Origin: Lachnospiraceae bacterium M18-1
GTDB taxonomy: Bacteria; Bacillota; Clostridia; Lachnospirales; Lachnospiraceae
DNA length: 64,000 bases
Reading direction: 5' to 3'
Assembly (NCBI GenBank): GCA_000403295.2
Contig: KE159605.1
Coordinates: 676,168 to 740,167, forward strand
Made by a program: the position numbers and the translations under genes. Shown piece by piece: positions 7,748 to 16,772 of the stretch. Below the pieces are notes generated by a model. It made no database searches. It was not told the DNA's origin and saw nothing but the letters and a program-made list of their open reading frames with translations. Numbering within the stretch: position 1 is the stretch's first letter; the number at the start of each line of letters is the position of its first letter.

Positions 7748-8923
7748 TCACATAAGTACCTGATGCAGCGTCTCTGCCAGCACCTCCATGGCATTTCGCA
7801 TTTCTTCTACCGTATTGGTCTGTGCCCCTGCTTCGATCAGGAGCGACTTCGGCATCAGATGCAGGTTGTACCGATATCCCCGCAGGTAGATATGACGCGC
7901 GAATCCCGGATACATGCTCTCAGACGCAAGCTGCATCTGCAGGGAAAATGCCAGATTATCCTGAATATACGGATTATACAGATACTCGATATCCCCATTG
8001 GTCCTTGTGCGGCTCAGTCCGTTAAAATACATGATCTTTGCCGTAGGCTTTCCATCCACCTCCGTTACCAGATGGGTGCCTTCCGCCACGCCGTCCCGGT
8101 GCAGATCGATCACCACCTCTACCGTTGGATTGGCCTCCAGGATCGGACGGATGGAAGCCTCCGCATTCTCATAGGCATTGCTCCGGTCCAGCTGCCCGTT
8201 GATGATGTCATACACTCCGGTATCATGGATGGCGCCGATCCCCTTGGCATTCAAAAGCTGTACCAGGTATTCCCCAATCCCGATAATGCTTGTAGCCGGG
8301 TCTCCTGGGGTCGAATCGGCAAATTCTTCCTGGGAATGGGTATGAAACACCAATACCTTGGGTCCCTGTGTACTCGTGTCGATCTTCATGCTCCTTCCCA
8401 GCAGGTCGTCTGCATTTAACTGCTCCGGTCCAATCATAGTGGAACTGTCTACCGTGTAAAAATTACTCAGAAGATAATCGAAGTCCCGCAGCCTTTCTAT
8501 GGACATATCAAGGACCGGCTGCCCAGGTGTCGGCACGATGTCCTCCACAACTTCTGTCCCTCCCACCGGATTTCCGTTTTGATCTACAACATGGCCGTCG
8601 TCAGCCTGGTTTTCCAATATTTTTGCAATGGTCGCTTCATCCTCCATGACCGTCCGGTACTGGATCTTCGTATCCAGATACTCCATCAGGGGGATCCAGT
8701 CAAACGCCTGCTCCAGAAGCCATTGTACCGCAGGCTTGTTTTCCTCCCTGGCCGCATACACTGCCCCCGGCAGATACATCCGCTCCGTGCTCTGAAAGAG
8801 TGCCCTCTGCCAGCGGTATCCCCATCCAATGCCTGTACCTCCTGCGGTATCTATGATCATATATGTAAAAACCAGGCACAGCAGCACTGCCGCAATCCCC
8901 CGGCTCCATCTCTCTTTTTCCAT
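7748..8923 (-). CDS. spoIIP: Stage II sporulation protein P (peptidoglycan hydrolase)
   Basis: Membrane-anchored amidase and endopeptidase that works with SpoIID and SpoIIM to thin the septal wall during engulfment, 391 aa. One N-terminal membrane span (about residues 9-25) is followed by a variable linker. The catalytic SpoIIP domain follows with VLVFHTHSQEEF, the central VIDLHRDGV and the C-terminal PKSLLIEAGAQTNT metal-site region. ATG 8923 is chosen for AAGGAGG 4-5 nt upstream; an upstream extension lacks a site. It follows gpr on the same strand, the usual gpr-spoIIP order in Firmicutes, so forespore expression is expected. Confidence 0.93.
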   Translation of the reverse strand: MEKERWSRGIAAVLLCLVFTYMIIDTAGGTGIGWGYRWQRALFQSTERMYLPGAVYAAREENKPAVQWLLEQAFDWIPLMEYLDTKIQYRTVMEDEATIAKILENQADDGHVVDQNGNPVGGTEVVEDIVPTPGQPVLDMSIERLRDFDYLLSNFYTVDSSTMIGPEQLNADDLLGRSMKIDTSTQGPKVLVFHTHSQEEFADSTPGDPATSIIGIGEYLVQLLNAKGIGAIHDTGVYDIINGQLDRSNAYENAEASIRPILEANPTVEVVIDLHRDGVAEGTHLVTEVDGKPTAKIMYFNGLSRTRTNGDIEYLYNPYIQDNLAFSLQMQLASESMYPGFARHIYLRGYRYNLHLMPKSLLIEAGAQTNTVEEMRNAMEVLAETLHQVLM

Positions 8924-9057
8924 ACACCCTCCTTTAATGAGGACCGGCACAACAGCGCAAGAACACCTGAGCAGATATACCAGGTGACTGTTCGCCGTGG
9001 TTTGTCCCCGGACAGACACAAACCACAGCGTCACCGCCCTCCTTTTTACCTTATTCC

Positions 9058-10035
9058 TTACTCCTCCTCTTTATTCGTAAAAAGCATATTCAATGCTTCG
9101 GAAATCGTATAGCTGATCTGCTTCACCAGCTCGTCCTCATCCTTCGGGGTCACGAACATGCCGTTCAAATGCGGAGAAATGAGTTCTTTTACCAGTTCGT
9201 ATTTTTCCGCGCTGTTGTAAGTCCTTAAAACGTCCCCAACGCCTTTGAGTATTTCTGAGGATTCCAGCGCGTCAATCAGATTTTCCATGGTGTCATTGGC
9301 AATGGTCGCCGCATCCACGACCGTCGGCACGCCGATTCCTATCACCGGAACTCCCACAGACTCTTTTGTGAGCCCGTTCCTATGGTTTCCCACCCCGGAT
9401 CCCGGGTGAATACCCGTGTCCGCAATCTGGATCGTCCGGTTCAGCCTTCTGGTGTTTCTCGCTGCCAGCGCGTCAATTGCGATCACCAGGTCCGGCTTCG
9501 TCTCGTCCACCACCCCTTTTACAATTTCCAGTGTTTCCATTCCCGTCTGCCCCATGACACCGGGTACGATTGCGCTGACCAGGCGTGCATGCTCTATCCC
9601 CATGGCATATTTTCCGTATTCCTTCACGATATGCCGGGTCACGCACAGATTATCTGCCACATAAGGCCCCAGCGCATCCGGCGTCACCTGCCGGTTTCCT
9701 AAGCCCACTACGAGGACAGACAGGTCGTCCGTATCCAATGACCTGCCCTGGATCAGTTCTTCGATATATTCAGAAAGCTTTACCGACACTTCCCTGTGGT
9801 AATCCTCGTCCGGCACCGCCATATTCGGCGCCTCCATAGTCAGATAGACGCCCACCGGCTTCCCCATGGTCTTCGCCCCGTTTTCTGTCTCCACCTTAAC
9901 ACGGGTGATCCGGATTTCCCGTTCTTTGTCGTATTCTTCCTCCAATACCACTCCGGGAATCTCCACATTGTCTGATTCAAACCGTTCCTTCTCCTCCAGC
10001 GCAAGATCTGTACGCACACTATATTTCTCTAACAT
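9058..10035 (-). CDS. gpr: Germination protease GPR
   Basis: Aspartic-type endoprotease that degrades the small acid-soluble DNA-protecting proteins when spores germinate, 325 aa. It is made as a zymogen with a short N-terminal propeptide. The start MLEKYSVRTDLALEE is the GPR signature. The core VVGLGNRQVTPDALGP, IVPGVMGQTGMET and VIAIDALAARNTRRLNRTIQIADTGI contains the catalytic aspartates. ATG 10035 is preceded by GAGGG. Its likely substrate is the SASP encoded at 50358-50564. It is followed by spoIIP after a 134-nt gap. Confidence 0.95.
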   Translation of the reverse strand: MLEKYSVRTDLALEEKERFESDNVEIPGVVLEEEYDKEREIRITRVKVETENGAKTMGKPVGVYLTMEAPNMAVPDEDYHREVSVKLSEYIEELIQGRSLDTDDLSVLVVGLGNRQVTPDALGPYVADNLCVTRHIVKEYGKYAMGIEHARLVSAIVPGVMGQTGMETLEIVKGVVDETKPDLVIAIDALAARNTRRLNRTIQIADTGIHPGSGVGNHRNGLTKESVGVPVIGIGVPTVVDAATIANDTMENLIDALESSEILKGVGDVLRTYNSAEKYELVKELISPHLNGMFVTPKDEDELVKQISYTISEALNMLFTNKEEE

Positions 10036-10153
10036 GCTCTTTCCCTCACTCTACTTATTCTTATAAGACTGCGAATAATAACTGATTTTAAGTTACTATT
10101 TTTTATGTCGCTGCGATAAGAACTAGTTTTTACAATATTTTGAGAAATATGTA

Positions 10154-10182
10154 TTGACATCTTTTGACAGTTGGCATAAAAT
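10154..10182 (+). promoter_or_regulatory. rpsT promoter
   Basis: TTGACA (10154-10159), a 17-bp spacer and TAAAAT (10177-10182). A second overlapping TTGACA lies at 10164-10169. It implies a leader of about 140 nt before rpsT. The wider gap 10036-10331 also holds a weak 31-codon reading frame (10191-10286) with no good ribosome site. Confidence 0.75.
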
Positions 10183-10331
10183 AAGTGAGTATGTTCCGTT
10201 GGTACGTCCGTGTCCGAATCCATCGGGATGATCTACAGGCGGATTTTATGATTTGTCTGTATTTTGTTATCATTCACAGACTGTGAAGCGTAACTCTATT
10301 TTGAATATTTTGTGATTTGGAGGTGTACAGG

Positions 10332-10595
10332 TTGGCTAACATTAAATCTGCTAAGAAGAGAATTTTGGTAAACGAGACAAAAGCTGCCAGAAATAAAGCG
10401 ATCAAGTCCAGAGTGAAGACTGCTGTCAAGAAGGTAGAGACTGCAATCGAGCAGAAGGACGCAGAGACAGCTAAGACAGCATTGAAGGCTGCCATCGTTG
10501 AGATTTCTAAAGCTGGGACAAAGGGTGTATATCACAAGAATACCGTTTCCAGAAAGATTTCCCGTCTGACCAAGGCTGTCAACGGCATTGCCTAA
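10332..10595 (+). CDS. rpsT: Ribosomal protein S20, TTG start
   Basis: Primary-binding protein of the 30S subunit, 87 aa, highly basic and helical. The sequence ANIKSAKKRILVNE is the universal S20 N-terminus. The initiation codon is therefore TTG at 10332, with GGAGGTG 6 nt upstream; the upstream in-frame TTG at 10317 would overlap the ribosome site. A rare TTG start is a known way of lowering S20 synthesis and keeping it open to autoregulation. It is monocistronic between a strong promoter and a strong terminator. Confidence 0.96.
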   Translation: MANIKSAKKRILVNETKAARNKAIKSRVKTAVKKVETAIEQKDAETAKTALKAAIVEISKAGTKGVYHKNTVSRKISRLTKAVNGIA

Positions 10596-10617
10596 GAATA
10601 GATATTGACTGAGAGAT

Positions 10618-10656
10618 AAAAGACATACGCTTCCGTCATGGCGTATGTCTTTTTTG
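10618..10656 (+). terminator. rpsT terminator
   Basis: Perfect 10-bp stem AGACATACGC / GCGTATGTCT with a 10-nt loop, preceded by an A-run and followed by six T. Confidence 0.9.
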
Positions 10657-10698
10657 TTCAATCAGGAAGCTTCTCCGAATTTTCATTATTATAACAGA

Positions 10699-10732
10699 CG
10701 AACAGCAGGCCGCAGCCGGTCTGCTGTTCTTA
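10699..10732 (-). terminator. Hairpin after ilvC
   Basis: GAACAGCAG / CTGCTGTTC stem with a GC-rich loop, just downstream of the ilvC stop on the minus strand. No clear T-run follows, so it is a weak terminator call. Confidence 0.4.
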
Positions 10733-10738
10733 TCCATT

Positions 10739-11821
<1,083 letters not shown>

Positions 11822-11875
11822 TCAGTTAAAGGCTTAGAAAGCCTTTAGCTATCCAGTTGTATGTGTGCCTGTCCA

Positions 11876-11927
11876 TCCGGCGCAGTATCGGCCGGATGCC
11901 GCGCAGCAAGGTACCGGCACAGTGAAT
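11876..11927. repeat. Decayed fragment similar to the GTTAC-type element
   Basis: GGCCGGATGCCGCGCAGCAA, followed by a stretch ending CACAGTGAA, resembles the reverse complement of the left third of the element at 12651. No terminal repeats or target duplication remain. It lies in the ilvN-ilvC gap. Confidence 0.35.
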
Positions 11928-11945
11928 ACTTTCTTCTGCGGTTCC

Positions 11946-12446
11946 TTACTCCAGATATGTAACGTCCTTGATCCCTCTGGACAATCCCGTAATCCCGGTT
12001 CTCGCAAGCTCCAGTATCTCATATCCGGCCAGCAGGTTTAAAAAGGCTTCCAGCTTGGACTGGTCTCCGGTCAGTTCGATCATCATAGACTCCGGTTCCA
12101 CATCCACGATCTTCGCACGGAAAATATCGGCAATCGAGAGCACCTCCGGCCGCTGCTTTGCGTCCGCACGCACCTTCACCATGATCAGTTCCCGGTACAC
12201 CGCCTCGTCGTCCCTGAGAAGCTTGATCTCCCGGACATCTTCCAGTTTGCGTACCTGCTTCTCAATCTGGGAGAGGATCAATTCATCCCCCGATGATACA
12301 ACCGTAATCCTGGTGAATCTGGAATCCGCCGTCATGCCTGCCGTTATGCTGTCAATACTGTAGCCCCGCCGGCTGAACAATCCAGCAATCCTGCTCAGGA
12401 CGCCCGGATTATTATCCACCAGCAGAGAATATACCTGTCTTCTCAT
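11946..12446 (-). CDS. ilvN: Acetolactate synthase small (regulatory) subunit
   Basis: Regulatory subunit that confers valine feedback on acetohydroxyacid synthase, 166 aa. The N-terminal ACT domain (about 2-75) opens with VYSLLVDNNPGVLSRIAGLF and the C-terminal domain (about 80-158) carries ELTGDQSKLEAFLNLL. Full length for IlvN/IlvH. The catalytic ilvB is not adjacent, so the large subunit must come from another locus. It is expressed from a strong promoter at 12584-12612 with a palindrome at the transcription start. Confidence 0.93.
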   Translation of the reverse strand: MRRQVYSLLVDNNPGVLSRIAGLFSRRGYSIDSITAGMTADSRFTRITVVSSGDELILSQIEKQVRKLEDVREIKLLRDDEAVYRELIMVKVRADAKQRPEVLSIADIFRAKIVDVEPESMMIELTGDQSKLEAFLNLLAGYEILELARTGITGLSRGIKDVTYLE

Positions 12447-12556
12447 ATATTATCTCACTTTCTTAATCAGAATGGTCAGCCCGGCAAATGTCCTCGGCAA
12501 TCAGTGGGATTGGTTATTCCGGTAACAGTATTCTGACCAGTTTAAATTATTCTCAC

Positions 12557-12582
12557 GAAAAACAGAGTGCGTTCTGTTTTTC
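12557..12582. promoter_or_regulatory. Perfect 10-bp-arm palindrome at the ilvN transcription start
   Basis: GAAAAACAGA-GTGCGT-TCTGTTTTTC begins two bases downstream of the ilvN -10 box. It could be a repressor operator covering +1 or an RNA hairpin at the very 5' end of the transcript. The structure is seen; the function is not known. Confidence 0.5.
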
Positions 12583-12583
12583 T

Positions 12584-12612
12584 ATCATAACAAGTTTGAA
12601 TACGCTTGTCAA
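12584..12612 (-). promoter_or_regulatory. ilvN-ilvC promoter
   Basis: Minus strand TTGACA (12607-12612), a 17-bp spacer and TATGAT (12584-12589), close to consensus. The leader to ilvN is about 130 nt and contains no recognisable T-box. Confidence 0.85.
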
Positions 12613-12642
12613 TATAAAAAATTTTTTTACCTATATCCTGCC

Positions 12643-12796
12643 GTCGTAAGGTTACTGTTCACGGTGCCTTGCACCCTGCTGCATGGCATCCGGCCGGTAA
12701 AATAGCGGTTGCATGCATCCAGCCCCTCGCCGTCAGGCGACTTTTCAATGGGCTGGATGCGTTACAGTTCGCGGCCGTGAACTGTAACGTCGTAAG
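12643..12796. mobile_element. 138-bp MITE-like element with 14-bp TIRs and 8-bp target duplication
   Basis: Element 12651-12788 begins GTTACTGTTCACGG and ends CCGTGAACTGTAAC, a 14-bp terminal inverted repeat with one mismatch. It is bracketed by GTCGTAAG direct repeats (12643-12650 and 12789-12796). Inside are nested inverted repeats: GCATCCAGCCC (12715-12725) with GGGCTGGATGC (12750-12760), around a TCGCC-GTCA-GGCGA hairpin. It encodes no protein. It fills most of the gene-free stretch between galE and the ilvN promoter (12613-12806). Confidence 0.8.
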
Positions 12797-12806
12797 ATTT
12801 CCTCTG

Positions 12807-13829
12807 TCAGCTTCTGTAGCCGTCCGGATTATTGGACTGCCATCTCCAGGAATCTGCACACATCTCTTCTACGCCGCGTTCTGCAACCCAACCCAGCTCT
12901 TCCTTTGCCTTCGCCGCATCGCAGTAGCACATCGCAATATCTCCTGCCCGGCGCGGTTTGATCTCATAGGGAATCTCCTTGCCGCATGCCTTTTCGTATG
13001 CCTTCACCACATCCAGTACGCTGTAGCCTACGCCTGTCCCAAGATTGTAGATATGGACGCCCTTGCCTTCCTCTGTCCGCATTTTCTCAATTGCCTTTAC
13101 ATGGCCGATTGCCAGGTCTACTACATGGATGTAGTCGCGGACTCCTGTACCGTCATGTGTCTCATAGTCGTCCCCGAAGACTCCCAGACATTTCAGCTTG
13201 CCAACTGCAACCTGAGCAATGTAAGGAACCAGATTGTTTGGGATTCCTTTCGGATCTTCCCCAATCCTTCCGGACTCATGAGCCCCGATCGGATTGAAGT
13301 AACGAAGCAGCATTACGTTCCATTCCGGATCCCCTACATGCAGGTCTGTCAGGATCTGCTCCAGCATTCCCTTCGTCTGTCCGTATGGATTGGTGATCTG
13401 TCCCTTCGGACATTTCTCCGTGATCGGGATTTCCGCCGGATCTCCGTATACGGTAGCGGAAGAACTAAAGATCATGTTCTTGCAGCCATGCTTTCGCATC
13501 ACATCGCACAGGATCAACGTACCGCTGATGTTGTTATGATAATATTCCCACGGCTTGGCCACGGATTCTCCGACCGCCTTGAGTCCTGCAAAATTGATCA
13601 CAGCCTCGATCTCTTCGTTTTCAAAAATCTTCTCCAGGTCTTCCCGGCTCAATATATCACCTTTGTAGAATTTCAATGACTTTCCTGTGATCTCCTCTAC
13701 ACGCTCCAGAGCAACTTCACTGGAATTGTAAAGATTGTCAATGACTACAACTTCATAACCTCTGTTCAAAAGCTCTACGCAGGTATGACTTCCGATGTAT
13801 CCTGCTCCTCCTGCTACTAAAATTGCCAT
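12807..13829 (-). CDS. galE: UDP-glucose 4-epimerase
   Basis: Interconverts UDP-glucose and UDP-galactose for the Leloir pathway and for cell-surface glycans. 340 aa, typical length. The NAD-binding [12 protein letters not shown] motif is at the N-terminus; the catalytic SSSATVYGD serine region and YGQTK (Tyr-X3-Lys) are intact; the C-terminal [22 protein letters not shown] is family-typical. It is monocistronic, with a strong promoter just upstream. No galK or galT is nearby. Confidence 0.96.
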   Translation of the reverse strand: MAILVAGGAGYIGSHTCVELLNRGYEVVVIDNLYNSSEVALERVEEITGKSLKFYKGDILSREDLEKIFENEEIEAVINFAGLKAVGESVAKPWEYYHNNISGTLILCDVMRKHGCKNMIFSSSATVYGDPAEIPITEKCPKGQITNPYGQTKGMLEQILTDLHVGDPEWNVMLLRYFNPIGAHESGRIGEDPKGIPNNLVPYIAQVAVGKLKCLGVFGDDYETHDGTGVRDYIHVVDLAIGHVKAIEKMRTEEGKGVHIYNLGTGVGYSVLDVVKAYEKACGKEIPYEIKPRRAGDIAMCYCDAAKAKEELGWVAERGVEEMCADSWRWQSNNPDGYRS

Positions 13830-13918
13830 AATTCCACTCCTTTTCTGTTTTTTTTGCGTAACTGCTGCGAACAGGAAGGCAGATCTGCTCCCTGCCGGAC
13901 GTTACATCGTGCGCTATT

Positions 13919-13947
13919 ATTATACGTCTATCAGAGTCTCAGGTCAA
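13919..13947 (-). promoter_or_regulatory. galE promoter
   Basis: Minus strand TTGACC (13942-13947), a 17-bp spacer and TATAAT (13919-13924), about 90 nt before the galE start. Confidence 0.8.
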
Positions 13948-14033
13948 TGCTTCATGAAGGAACTGTTTCAAAACTTTGCTGATGAAAACATTAACGTTGA
14001 TTTTGCCAGAAATAAGATTTAAAATAAAAAACG

Positions 14034-14063
14034 TTGGAAAATCCATCTGCTTTGTGATAAGAT
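14034..14063 (+). promoter_or_regulatory. Candidate promoter of the acidic membrane-protein gene
   Basis: TTGGAA (14034-14039), an 18-bp spacer and TAAGAT (14058-14063), about 47 nt before the ATG. Moderate match only. Confidence 0.4.
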
Positions 14064-14110
14064 ATGTTTCATCCTGAAATGGATTTCCAGAAATGATGAA
14101 AGGAGTCATT

Positions 14111-14965
14111 ATGCGTAAACCCTCTAAAAGCTCTTATGAGTTCAGTGACGATTTTGAAGTAACTTATGAAGAAGATATTTCCTCTAAATATAAAGTGGAT
14201 CCGGAGAGTGATGATGCCGCCCGCAGCGGCGCAGGGACCGGGACGGCGACGCAGCCAATGCCCCGCTTACGGGGCAGCAGCCGTTACGACCTGTCCATCG
14301 AGGATCCGGATGACGGCTATGACGGTTATTATGACGAGTATGATGATTATGAAGCTGATGACTATGACAGACCCGGAAATGGCCGGAGGCGCAAAAACCG
14401 AACTGATTACCGGGATCCCATACCTCCAGTCCATGCCAGACGGAGGAGGAACGGACAGACACCGATCGCCGCCCCGATCCAAAAAGGTGGGAGGACCGTA
14501 TACCGGATCTCCCAGACGATCTTCCGGAACCTGTCCGTAATCCTGATTTTGGCCATCACCGGATTTATGGCCTACAATTTTCTCCGGGGAAGCGCGCCCT
14601 ACGGCGATATTGAAAATGCGGTCGTCTCCCAGAATTATACCCTGGTCCTGGCATCCTATTTTGCCGTGGCCGCATTCTTTATCATATTCGAACTGTTCTC
14701 CGCGCTCTGGGCCATGACAAGGGTGCGTGTGTATGACGGGGCAGGATATTACAAAGAAGATGTGGGCAGGGGGATGTTCTCATTCTTTTTTATTTACATC
14801 TGCTCCTACGGCGCTTTCCTGGTCAATAACTGGATTCCCGATCAGTTCGAATCTCTCCAGGGAATCCGGGGGGCGCTGGATGTGTTCGGTTCCATGCACA
14901 ACATCCTGTTCGGCCTGTGTGCCGCAGGCGTGATCTCCTGCCTGTTTCGAAAATACAGCCTGTAA
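14111..14965 (+). CDS. Unknown membrane protein with acidic, disordered N-terminus
   Basis: 284 aa with no recognised family. The first ~130 residues are hydrophilic and look disordered. They are very rich in Asp and Tyr around residues 60-95 (repeated DDY/DGY/YDE units) and then turn strongly basic (NGRRRKNR, ARRRRNG). Four hydrophobic segments follow (about 140-156, 178-203, 222-243 and 262-279). The ATG at 14111 has AGGAG 5 nt upstream. It is one of the few plus-strand genes, standing alone between galE and the cupin gene. A cytoplasmic scaffold or membrane organiser is conceivable but not supported by any motif. Confidence 0.75.
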   Translation: MRKPSKSSYEFSDDFEVTYEEDISSKYKVDPESDDAARSGAGTGTATQPMPRLRGSSRYDLSIEDPDDGYDGYYDEYDDYEADDYDRPGNGRRRKNRTDYRDPIPPVHARRRRNGQTPIAAPIQKGGRTVYRISQTIFRNLSVILILAITGFMAYNFLRGSAPYGDIENAVVSQNYTLVLASYFAVAAFFIIFELFSALWAMTRVRVYDGAGYYKEDVGRGMFSFFFIYICSYGAFLVNNWIPDQFESLQGIRGALDVFGSMHNILFGLCAAGVISCLFRKYSL

Positions 14966-15033
14966 TCTATCACCGCCCCCTCTGCCCGGCCATTTCGGCA
15001 GTCGGTCGAAACGGCCAGGCGGTCATTTATCAC

Positions 15034-15062
15034 ATAAAAAAGTGTGCGTCTTGACGCACACT
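15034..15062 (-). terminator. Terminator after the cupin gene
   Basis: Minus strand: AGTGTGCGTC / GACGCACACT perfect 10-bp stem with a 2-nt loop, followed by TTTTTT. Confidence 0.85.
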
Positions 15063-15128
15063 CGTGCCGGAGCGCGGCTGCGGCTGCGATTGTGAGAATG
15101 AATTTTCACACAAGCTCAAACAGCATCT

Positions 15129-15455
15129 TTAATCCAGGATGATCAGGGCCATGAATACCAGGTCTTCCAGCCCCGTATTTTTCAGTCCGTGTCCGCAGCC
15201 ATCCGGCGTAAACGTCACGTCTCCTGCTTTTACCGGACGCGTACTTCCGTTATCATCATACTCTCCTTCTCCCGAAAGAATATAGTAAGTCTCGCTTTCG
15301 TTATGGTGCACATGATATCCCAAAGAACAGCCCTTTTCCAGAGTCACCTCCGCATAAAGCCTGCATTTCCCGTTCAGTTCCTTTTCACCCAGAAGCTTTT
15401 TAATGATCACATGACCTTCTCCTCCGGCCATATTCTCTACACGCTCGATCGTCAT
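15129..15455 (-). CDS. Small cupin-domain protein
   Basis: 108-aa single-domain cupin. Motif 1 is GYHVHHNESETYYILSGEGE, with the His-His-Glu metal ligands, and motif 2 is PDGCGHGLKNTG with the last His. This fits a mononuclear metal site in a beta-barrel. Such proteins serve as small dioxygenases, isomerases or sugar/metabolite sensors; the substrate cannot be told. It lies 59 nt beyond ddh on the same strand and ends at a strong terminator, so it may share the ddh transcript. Confidence 0.85.
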   Translation of the reverse strand: MTIERVENMAGGEGHVIIKKLLGEKELNGKCRLYAEVTLEKGCSLGYHVHHNESETYYILSGEGEYDDNGSTRPVKAGDVTFTPDGCGHGLKNTGLEDLVFMALIILD

Positions 15456-15514
15456 TTTTCGATTCCTCCTTTTATACTCTTATAAGTCATGTATTCCCCC
15501 GCAAATGACCTTTA

Positions 15515-16498
15515 CTACAAAAAATCTGCCCGCAATTTTGCCCCGTCCTTGGGACTCAGATACGCCGGCGCAATGTCAAATACGGTCTTACAGCCGCTCG
15601 CTCCTTCCGAGCCGAGCCGGTATGCAGCCCTGGCATATGCCGCAAGGACACTGGCCGTAAATTCCGGATTAGAATCCAGCTTCAGGCTGTATTCGATCAG
15701 ATGCCTGTTCTCCTCCTTCCAGCCGGTCCTTCCGCTGCGCAGTACAAAGCCGCCGTGAGGAATCCCGCCGTGGTCTCTCTCCAGCTCCTCCTGGCTGATA
15801 AAATGCACCGTTGTGTCATAATCCGCAAAATAATTCGGCATGGCTTTGATCTCTTCTTCCACCTTCGCCGCGTCCGCCCCTTCTTCCAGCACTACAAAGC
15901 ACTCTCTCGTGTGCTTTTGACGGGTAGACAAGTCCGGATTCTCTCCTTTTCTGACAGATTCCAGCGCGGCATCTACCGGAACCGTGTACTGTTTGGCATC
16001 TTTCACGCCCGCTACCCTGCGGACGGCATCAGAATGCCCCTGACTGACACCCTTTCCCCAGAACGTATAATCCTTACCGTTCGGAAGGACGGCATCGGCA
16101 TACAGGCGGTTCAGAGAAAACATTCCCGGATCCCAGCCCACGGATATGATTCCCACCTTTCCGCCTTTTTTCGCCGCTTCGTCCACCCTTGCAAAATGCT
16201 CCGGAATCCTTGCATGTGTATCGAAGCTGTCTACCACATGGAACAACTCTGCATAGACCGGAGTCTGTTCGGGAAGATCCGTCGCGCTCCCGCCGCACAG
16301 GATCATTACATCGATCATGTCCTTCCAGTCCGGCGCTTCGGATATGCCGCACACACACGCTCCTTCTGTCAGAATCTTCACATCTGCCGGATTCCTGCGG
16401 GTAAAGACTGCCGCCAGTTCCATATCCGGATTCTGCCTGACGGCGCATTCCACGCCTCTGCCCAGATTGCCATACCCTAAAATACCGATTCTTATCAT
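15515..16498 (-). CDS. ddh: meso-Diaminopimelate D-dehydrogenase
   Basis: NADPH-dependent reductive amination of tetrahydrodipicolinate to meso-diaminopimelate in one step, feeding lysine and peptidoglycan synthesis. 327 aa, full length. The nucleotide-binding GILGYGNLGRG is at 5-15; SVGWDPGMFSLNRLYADAVLP and TFWGKGVSQGHSDAVRRV are the DAP-binding signatures. This shortcut is common in Lachnospiraceae and Bacteroidetes in place of, or beside, the DapL/succinylase routes. A very good promoter lies 97 nt upstream. Confidence 0.95.
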   Translation of the reverse strand: MIRIGILGYGNLGRGVECAVRQNPDMELAAVFTRRNPADVKILTEGACVCGISEAPDWKDMIDVMILCGGSATDLPEQTPVYAELFHVVDSFDTHARIPEHFARVDEAAKKGGKVGIISVGWDPGMFSLNRLYADAVLPNGKDYTFWGKGVSQGHSDAVRRVAGVKDAKQYTVPVDAALESVRKGENPDLSTRQKHTRECFVVLEEGADAAKVEEEIKAMPNYFADYDTTVHFISQEELERDHGGIPHGGFVLRSGRTGWKEENRHLIEYSLKLDSNPEFTASVLAAYARAAYRLGSEGASGCKTVFDIAPAYLSPKDGAKLRADFL

Positions 16499-16594
16499 CG
16501 CATGTACCTCTTATCTCTAAAATATACGTATCCGCCCGTCTGCAGATACGTCGCTGCTCCAGAAAAACTGTCCTGGCAATTTTTCTGCTTATTT

Positions 16595-16623
16595 ATTATA
16601 GACTCTCCCCTTTTATTATGCAA
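16595..16623 (-). promoter_or_regulatory. ddh promoter
   Basis: Minus strand TTGCAT (16618-16623), a 17-bp spacer and TATAAT (16595-16600). Confidence 0.75.
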
Positions 16624-16662
16624 GGTATTCTTTGCTCCATTCCTGCAAGTAAGTATAGATTT

Positions 16663-16690
16663 TTTTCATAAAATGAGATATGATTATAAT
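16663..16690 (+). promoter_or_regulatory. Candidate promoter of the hybrid kinase gene
   Basis: A perfect TATAAT (16685-16690) with only a weak TTTTCA 16 bp upstream. It lies 82 nt before the ATG. Confidence 0.35.
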
Positions 16691-16772
16691 GTTGTCGGAT
16701 AAAAATTAATTTTAACCACCCGGCAATTCCTGTCAAAATTCCATGTAGATGAGACGCAGGGGGGAAATAACT

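Noticed and set aside
10191..10286. 31-codon frame in the rpsT leader
   Set aside because: No proper ribosome site and no resemblance to a leader peptide; the structure-based leader idea is more likely.
13953..14021. 22-codon frame starting MKELFQNF
   Set aside because: No ribosome site, overlaps the galE -35 region, and too short to support.
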